Below are positions 6,167 to 9,218 of a DNA stretch of 9,218 nucleotides, piece after piece. The translations under genes were made by a program, and so were the position numbers. Source of the DNA: Humisphaera sp. (GTDB lineage: Bacteria; Planctomycetota; Phycisphaerae; Tepidisphaerales; Tepidisphaeraceae); assembly GCA_025351525.1 (NCBI GenBank), contig JANXVV010000225.1, positions 1-9,218 on the forward strand, given 5' to 3'. Under the pieces are notes generated by a model, which saw only the letters and a list, made by a program, of their open reading frames with translations, was not told where the DNA came from and made no database searches. How positions within the stretch are numbered: position 1 is the first letter of the stretch; each line of letters opens with the position of its first letter.

Positions 6167-6592
6167 AGAGATTGAACCCCAGAGAACACGGAGACGCGAC
6201 CAATGCCTTCGCACTTGGAATTTCCGGTCCCCTCCCCCCGGTAATCCGGGGGGAGGGTTAGGGTGAGGGGTCTTGCCTTTTCCTTCTGCTGCGTCGAGAA
6301 ACGGAGCATCTTCCAGCCATGATGAAAAGCCCCTCACCCTAACCCTCCCCCCATGAGTACATGGGGGGAGGGGACCGGAAAGCAAAATGCAATGGCCTTG
6401 AAGACGCTCGATTTGATGCACCTTTTGACAGCCGGATGAATCTGTGCATTGCAACCGCGAAGCCTGTCACCAACAGATAAATCCTTGAATTTCTTCGCGT
6501 TCGCCTTCGCGTTTTCGTGCGTTCGCGGTTCCCCCTGTTTTCGATTGTGCCTTCACCGCGATGGTATCGTTTTAATCTTACCGGAGACTTTT
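6167..6592. other. Intergenic region with repeats upstream of the aldolase
   Basis: These 426 bases hold no credible gene. The centre is the paired inverted-repeat element at 6221-6381. On its left is AACCCCAGAGAACACGGAG, and on its right (6493-6530) are two direct copies of CTTCGCGTT followed by GTTCGCGG. Both look like fragments of low-complexity intergenic repeats. GGAG at 6583-6586, six bases before the aldolase ATG, is its ribosome site. I could not identify a confident promoter. Confidence 0.5.
6221..6381. repeat. REPIN-like element: two hairpin units in inverted orientation
   Basis: Two roughly 50-base units face each other across 59 bases. The outer ends (6221-6239 and 6363-6381) are a perfect 19-base inverted repeat, and the inner ends (6248-6270 and 6330-6352) a perfect 23-base one. 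Each unit also folds on itself: 6230-6241 pairs with 6246-6257 around a TAAT loop, and 6343-6354 pairs with 6361-6372 around a GAGTAC loop. The inner edge reads CCCCTCACCCTAACCCTCCC, which I recall as a common bacterial interspersed repeat. There is no coding capacity or transposase; a REP/REPIN-type element moved in trans is the likely class. It lies between the PD40 gene and the aldolase, and its structure could stop or stabilise transcripts. Confidence 0.75.
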
Positions 6593-7663
6593 ATGGCCGT
6601 AACCGCCGATGGAAAAAATCTGACCGAACTGCTGGGTGCGGATGGGGAAGCACTGCTCACCTACACCGCCAAAGGTTTCAAGCGCGATGTGCTTCACCTT
6701 CCCGGGCCGGATTTTGTCGACCGGGTGATGGTCGGCACGGACCGTCCACCGGCGGTGCTGCGGAACTTTCAGCAGATCATCAACACGGGCCGGCTTCGCG
6801 GGACGGGGTACGTGTCGATACTTCCGGTGGACCAGGGCATCGAGCACTCGGCGGGCGCGAGTTTCGCCAAAGTGCCGATCTACTTCGATCCGGAAAATAT
6901 CGTGAAGCTGGCGGTCGAGGGCGGATGCAACGCGGTGGCGTCGACGCTGGGGGTGCTGGGAAGCGTCAGCCGAAAGTATGCCCATAAAATTCCGTTCATC
7001 GTCAAGCTCAATCATAATGAGTTTTTGAGCTATCCCAACAAGTACGATCAGATTCAATTTGCATCGGTCGATCAGGCGTTCGAAATGGGGGCGGTGGCGG
7101 TCGGGGCGACGATTTATTTCGGGTCGGAGGAATCGGATCGGCAAATTCAGGAAGTGTCGCGACTGTTTGCCCACGCCCATGAATTGGGATTGGTGACCGT
7201 GCTCTGGTGCTACCTTCGCAACAATGCCTTCAAAACCGCAGACAAGGATTATCACGTCGCGGCGGATTTGACCGGGCAGGCGAACCATCTGGGCGTGACG
7301 ATTCAGGCCGACATCATCAAACAAAAGCTTCCCGAAACCAACGGCGGGTATAATGCCCTGAAATTCGGCAAAACCGATAAGCACGTCTACAGCGATTTGA
7401 CGCCCGGCGATCATCCGATTGAGATGACCCGCTACCAGTTGGCGAATTGTTACATGGGCCGTAGCCCGTTGATTAACAGCGGTGGGGCGAGTGGTGAAAA
7501 TGATTTTGCCGAGGCGGCGCGCACGGCGGTCATCAATAAGCGGGCCGGGGGAATGGGATTGATCAGCGGACGGAAGGCGTTCCAGAGACCGATGGCGGAG
7601 GGGGTTAAACTTTTGAATTTGATCCAGGATATTTATCTGGAGAAGAGCATCACGATCGCGTGA
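6593..7663 (+). CDS. fbaB: Class I fructose-bisphosphate aldolase, FbaB/DhnA (DeoC-like) family
   Basis: A 356-residue class I aldolase of the bacterial/archaeal FbaB type, close to the family's usual 350. It reversibly splits fructose 1,6-bisphosphate into dihydroxyacetone phosphate and glyceraldehyde 3-phosphate through a lysine Schiff base, in glycolysis and gluconeogenesis in the cytoplasm. The signature SILPVDQGIEHSAGASF at 75-91 holds the conserved Asp-Gln near the start of the barrel. IVKLNHNEF at 136-144 is another conserved strand. YNALKFGKTDK at 243-253 is the likely Schiff-base strand (Lys247 or Lys250, not certain), and RYQLANCYMGRSPLINSGGAS at 270-290 supplies the phosphate-binding Ser-Gly-Gly. 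The frame stays open 48 codons upstream; ATG 6593 is chosen for its GGAG site and the family N-terminus. It is a single gene with a repeat-filled leader and is convergent with uxaE. Confidence 0.93.
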   Translation: MAVTADGKNLTELLGADGEALLTYTAKGFKRDVLHLPGPDFVDRVMVGTDRPPAVLRNFQQIINTGRLRGTGYVSILPVDQGIEHSAGASFAKVPIYFDPENIVKLAVEGGCNAVASTLGVLGSVSRKYAHKIPFIVKLNHNEFLSYPNKYDQIQFASVDQAFEMGAVAVGATIYFGSEESDRQIQEVSRLFAHAHELGLVTVLWCYLRNNAFKTADKDYHVAADLTGQANHLGVTIQADIIKQKLPETNGGYNALKFGKTDKHVYSDLTPGDHPIEMTRYQLANCYMGRSPLINSGGASGENDFAEAARTAVINKRAGGMGLISGRKAFQRPMAEGVKLLNLIQDIYLEKSITIA

Positions 7664-7666
7664 TGA

Positions 7667-7738
7667 TTTTAGCGGCTGTGCCGAAGGCACGCGTTTTTAG
7701 TTCTGAAGAAAAGCGTGCCTTCGGCACAGCCGCTAAAA
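7667..7738. repeat. 26-bp perfect inverted repeat between convergent genes
   Basis: Bases 7667-7692 and 7713-7738 are exact reverse complements (outer TTTTAGCGGC, inner GGCACGC), and four further A-T pairs are possible past a bulged G. A loop of about ten bases remains. It begins four bases after the aldolase stop and ends 29 bases before the uxaE stop, so it may serve both genes as a terminator. However, the T run that a classical terminator needs after the stem is missing in both directions; the T/A runs are inside the stem. It shares TTTAGCGGC with the palindrome at 1441-1472, so it is called a repeat first and a possible terminator second. Confidence 0.75.
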
Positions 7739-7767
7739 AAATCAAGGTATGTAAAATGTTCTCGCAT

Positions 7768-9018
7768 TTAGTCCCCGACAAACACCCTCTTCAAATGCCG
7801 ATCGAACATATTCTCCGTCACGTTCTTCGCGACGACGGATTCAAACTTTTTCAACGCATCCGTGTACCGGTCGCCCATCTGGGCCGCGACTTTAAAACCG
7901 ACGTGCAGTAGCTGGCGGAAGTGTGGGTTGTACTGCGGATGGCTCTGGTCATGGCGAAGGGCGTTGGCGTATTGCTCACCGCTCCACCCGGCCACTTCTT
8001 GAGCCGTCGGTAGCTTGCTCTTATCGATATCGATCACGGTCGCATAGGGTCCGCACAGTTCGTCGAATCGACCGAGAGCCTGCGCGTAAACGTCGCGGGC
8101 GATCTGCGTGCCTTCACCGCCGGCGGAGGCCAGGCCGATCAATTCCTCCAGCCATGTGGTGCCGGCGGTTTTGATATGCAGGCCCGCGCCGGTCTTGCGG
8201 ATGGCCCGGCGAATGGCGGGGTAAATCGAGAACTTGTCGCTGCCGGAATGAACGCTCAACTTCAGATTCGGCGGCAGGCCAAACTCTTTCACCGCAAACG
8301 CGATCACCGCCAGGTCGTCGTTGAACTCCTTCTCGAACTGCTTCACGTCACCGACATAATCCACACCCTTGTTAAATCGACCGGTGAATTTGGGGGCGAT
8401 GGTCTGGACGGGAATTTTTTCCGCCGCGATCGCCGCGAGAATGAACAGGAGATCGATCGGGGTCTGAGGCTGATCGGTCTCATCCATCGATATTTCCGGC
8501 GCAAAATTACCCTTGCCTTTGGCCGCCTCGATATGGCGATACACCTTGCCGGCTTCTTTCACGGCATGAAGATATTTTCGGGCGATCGCTTCGATCCGCG
8601 CGGGGGTGATGTCCAACGCGCCTTCAATTCCCGGCACGCGCAGCGATCCGGCATATTTGCCACAGGCGGAAACGAATGCCGCGATGTCGGAATCGTCCGC
8701 AGGCTTGCCGATGAAATCCGCCACGTCGATCGTGAAGAAGTCGCTCGCGCCGAGAAATCGATCCACGGTCTTCAAACCGATGTGGTCTGCATCCACGAAA
8801 TACGCGCCCTTCCACCCGAGCACCTTGACGGCATGGTTCGCCTCCTCGCGCACGCTGGTCGGTTCGCTGTGGACGATCGTGTGTTCGCGATTCGATTTAT
8901 TCCACACCGGGGCCACCTCAACGCCCAACTCTTTGGCTTTGATGAAAGCGGCGAGTTGGGCCTTGCCCTGATGCGCGAATCGATCGCCGATGCCCATGCT
9001 GTATTTCGGAAGAATCAT
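7768..9018 (-). CDS. uxaE: Tagaturonate epimerase family protein (UxaE)
   Basis: A 416-residue protein that I recognise as the UxaE family. These metal-dependent cytoplasmic epimerases interconvert D-tagaturonate and D-fructuronate, so galacturonate from pectin can enter the glucuronate branch that leads to 2-keto-3-deoxygluconate. Conserved-looking segments are KYSMGIGDRFAHQGKAQL at 5-22, AYFVDADHIGLKTV at 72-85, APEISMDETDQPQTP at 173-187, KFTGRFNKGVDYVGD at 200-214, KLSVHSGSDKFSIYP at 243-257 and LHIKTAGTTWLEEL at 270-283. Acidic and histidine residues there are candidate metal ligands; exact assignments are not claimed. The frame runs 56 codons further upstream, but that stretch is translated from an intergenic palindrome and contains the tell-tale GRDAHA. 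ATG 9018-9016 is therefore chosen although its ribosome site is weak; ATG at residue 8 is possible. No other hexuronate genes are in view, so the role comes from family resemblance. The tail faces the aldolase. Confidence 0.83.
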   Translation of the reverse strand: MILPKYSMGIGDRFAHQGKAQLAAFIKAKELGVEVAPVWNKSNREHTIVHSEPTSVREEANHAVKVLGWKGAYFVDADHIGLKTVDRFLGASDFFTIDVADFIGKPADDSDIAAFVSACGKYAGSLRVPGIEGALDITPARIEAIARKYLHAVKEAGKVYRHIEAAKGKGNFAPEISMDETDQPQTPIDLLFILAAIAAEKIPVQTIAPKFTGRFNKGVDYVGDVKQFEKEFNDDLAVIAFAVKEFGLPPNLKLSVHSGSDKFSIYPAIRRAIRKTGAGLHIKTAGTTWLEELIGLASAGGEGTQIARDVYAQALGRFDELCGPYATVIDIDKSKLPTAQEVAGWSGEQYANALRHDQSHPQYNPHFRQLLHVGFKVAAQMGDRYTDALKKFESVVAKNVTENMFDRHLKRVFVGD

Positions 9019-9218
9019 AGTCAGCCCGGTTGAAAAATAGTCTGTTTCGCAAAGAGTTTTGTCGCCGCGAAGATAGCGTAAGAAAACTGCGGGTTGAATG
9101 CAATCGGGTACATTGAATGAGGCGGCATGGGCGTCCCGCCCGTGCTTTTTTTCGGCGGGGAAGCATGGGCGGGACGCCCATGCCACCTTTGTTCAATACC
9201 TCGATCTGGATTTCCTTC
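9019..9218. other. uxaE leader and right edge of the window
   Basis: Apart from the palindrome at 9121-9187, no gene is supported. Minus-strand frames pass through this stretch to the right edge, but they read through the palindrome and show no domain. The uxaE promoter should lie in 9019-9120. The best spaced pair on the minus strand, TTGCAT and TACGCT 17 bases apart, matches the consensus at only half its positions, so no promoter is called. Confidence 0.35.
9121..9187. repeat. Near-perfect GGCATGGGCG palindrome upstream of uxaE
   Basis: Arms 9121-9147 and 9161-9187 pair over 27 positions with two exceptions, at 9123/9185 and 9142/9166, the latter a G-U wobble in plus-strand RNA. The core arms 9124-9147 and 9161-9184 begin GGCATGGGCGTCCCGCCC. 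A 13-base loop (TTTTTCGGCGGGG) separates them. It lies about 100 bases before the uxaE ATG. I associate this kind of palindrome with intergenic repeats of Planctomycetota and related phyla; in frame it encodes RDAHA-type peptides. It may be a dispersed repeat or a terminator for a gene to the right. Confidence 0.7.

Noticed and set aside
6167..6592. CRISPR array or tandem-repeat locus
   Set aside because: The repeats are inverted pairs with internal hairpins. There are no regularly spaced direct repeats and no cas genes.
6578..7690. A 370-codon minus-strand frame antisense to the aldolase
   Set aside because: The opposite strand encodes a complete, motif-rich aldolase. The antisense product has no recognisable domain and also reads through part of the intergenic palindrome.
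7667..7738. A classical Rho-independent terminator
   Set aside because: The stem is strong, but no T run follows it on either strand, so it is recorded as a repeat with possible terminator action.
8176..9033. A 285-codon plus-strand frame antisense to uxaE
   Set aside because: The composition is that of an antisense shadow, without family motifs or a ribosome site. UxaE on the minus strand explains the region.
9019..9218. A minus-strand gene running in from the right edge
   Set aside because: The open frames pass through the palindrome and give low-complexity peptides without domains or a supported start.

Overview
The window looks like ordinary chromosome from a moderately GC-rich, free-living bacterium, most likely of the Planctomycetota or a neighbouring PVC lineage. 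This placement is an inference. It rests on a UxaE-type tagaturonate epimerase, a class I (FbaB-type) fructose-bisphosphate aldolase, a secreted TolB-like propeller protein, and above all the intergenic palindromes (GGCATGGGCG... and TTTAGCGGC...), which I associate with such genomes. No rRNA, tRNA, CRISPR array, transposase or phage gene was found.

Layout from left to right. (1) The last 31 codons of a plus-strand addiction-module antidote (HigA-like) protein. (2) A minus-strand class I aminotransferase of the aspartate aminotransferase Ib type, followed by a 177-bp divergent control region with a degenerate TTTAGCGGC palindrome. (3) A plus-strand pair, hypoxanthine phosphoribosyltransferase and a membrane-anchored bacterial PH-domain protein, joined by a TTGA stop/start overlap. 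(4) A minus-strand pair read right to left: a conserved alpha-helical protein with a degenerate HD-phosphohydrolase look, then a complete ATZ/TRZ-type metal-dependent deaminase, joined by a GTGA overlap. (5) A 391-bp divergent gap, then a secreted six-repeat PD40/TolB-like beta-propeller on plus. (6) A 426-bp gap filled by a two-unit inverted repeat (REPIN-like), then the plus-strand class I aldolase. (7) A 26-bp perfect inverted repeat between convergent genes, then minus-strand UxaE, with a GGCATGGGCG palindrome upstream of it.

Metabolic themes: amino-acid transamination, purine salvage (hpt), purine-type deamination or futalosine-route menaquinone synthesis (the amidohydrolase, substrate unproven), glycolysis/gluconeogenesis (aldolase) and hexuronate catabolism (UxaE). 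The genes do not form one pathway. The two translationally coupled pairs are the only strong functional links.

I found no convincing new defence, mobile or RNA system. The observations most worth following are the coupled pair of a degenerate HD-like protein and a deaminase, the coupled hpt and PH-domain pair, and at least three families of structured intergenic repeats. One of these repeats can be read through in frame and would wrongly lengthen the uxaE product.
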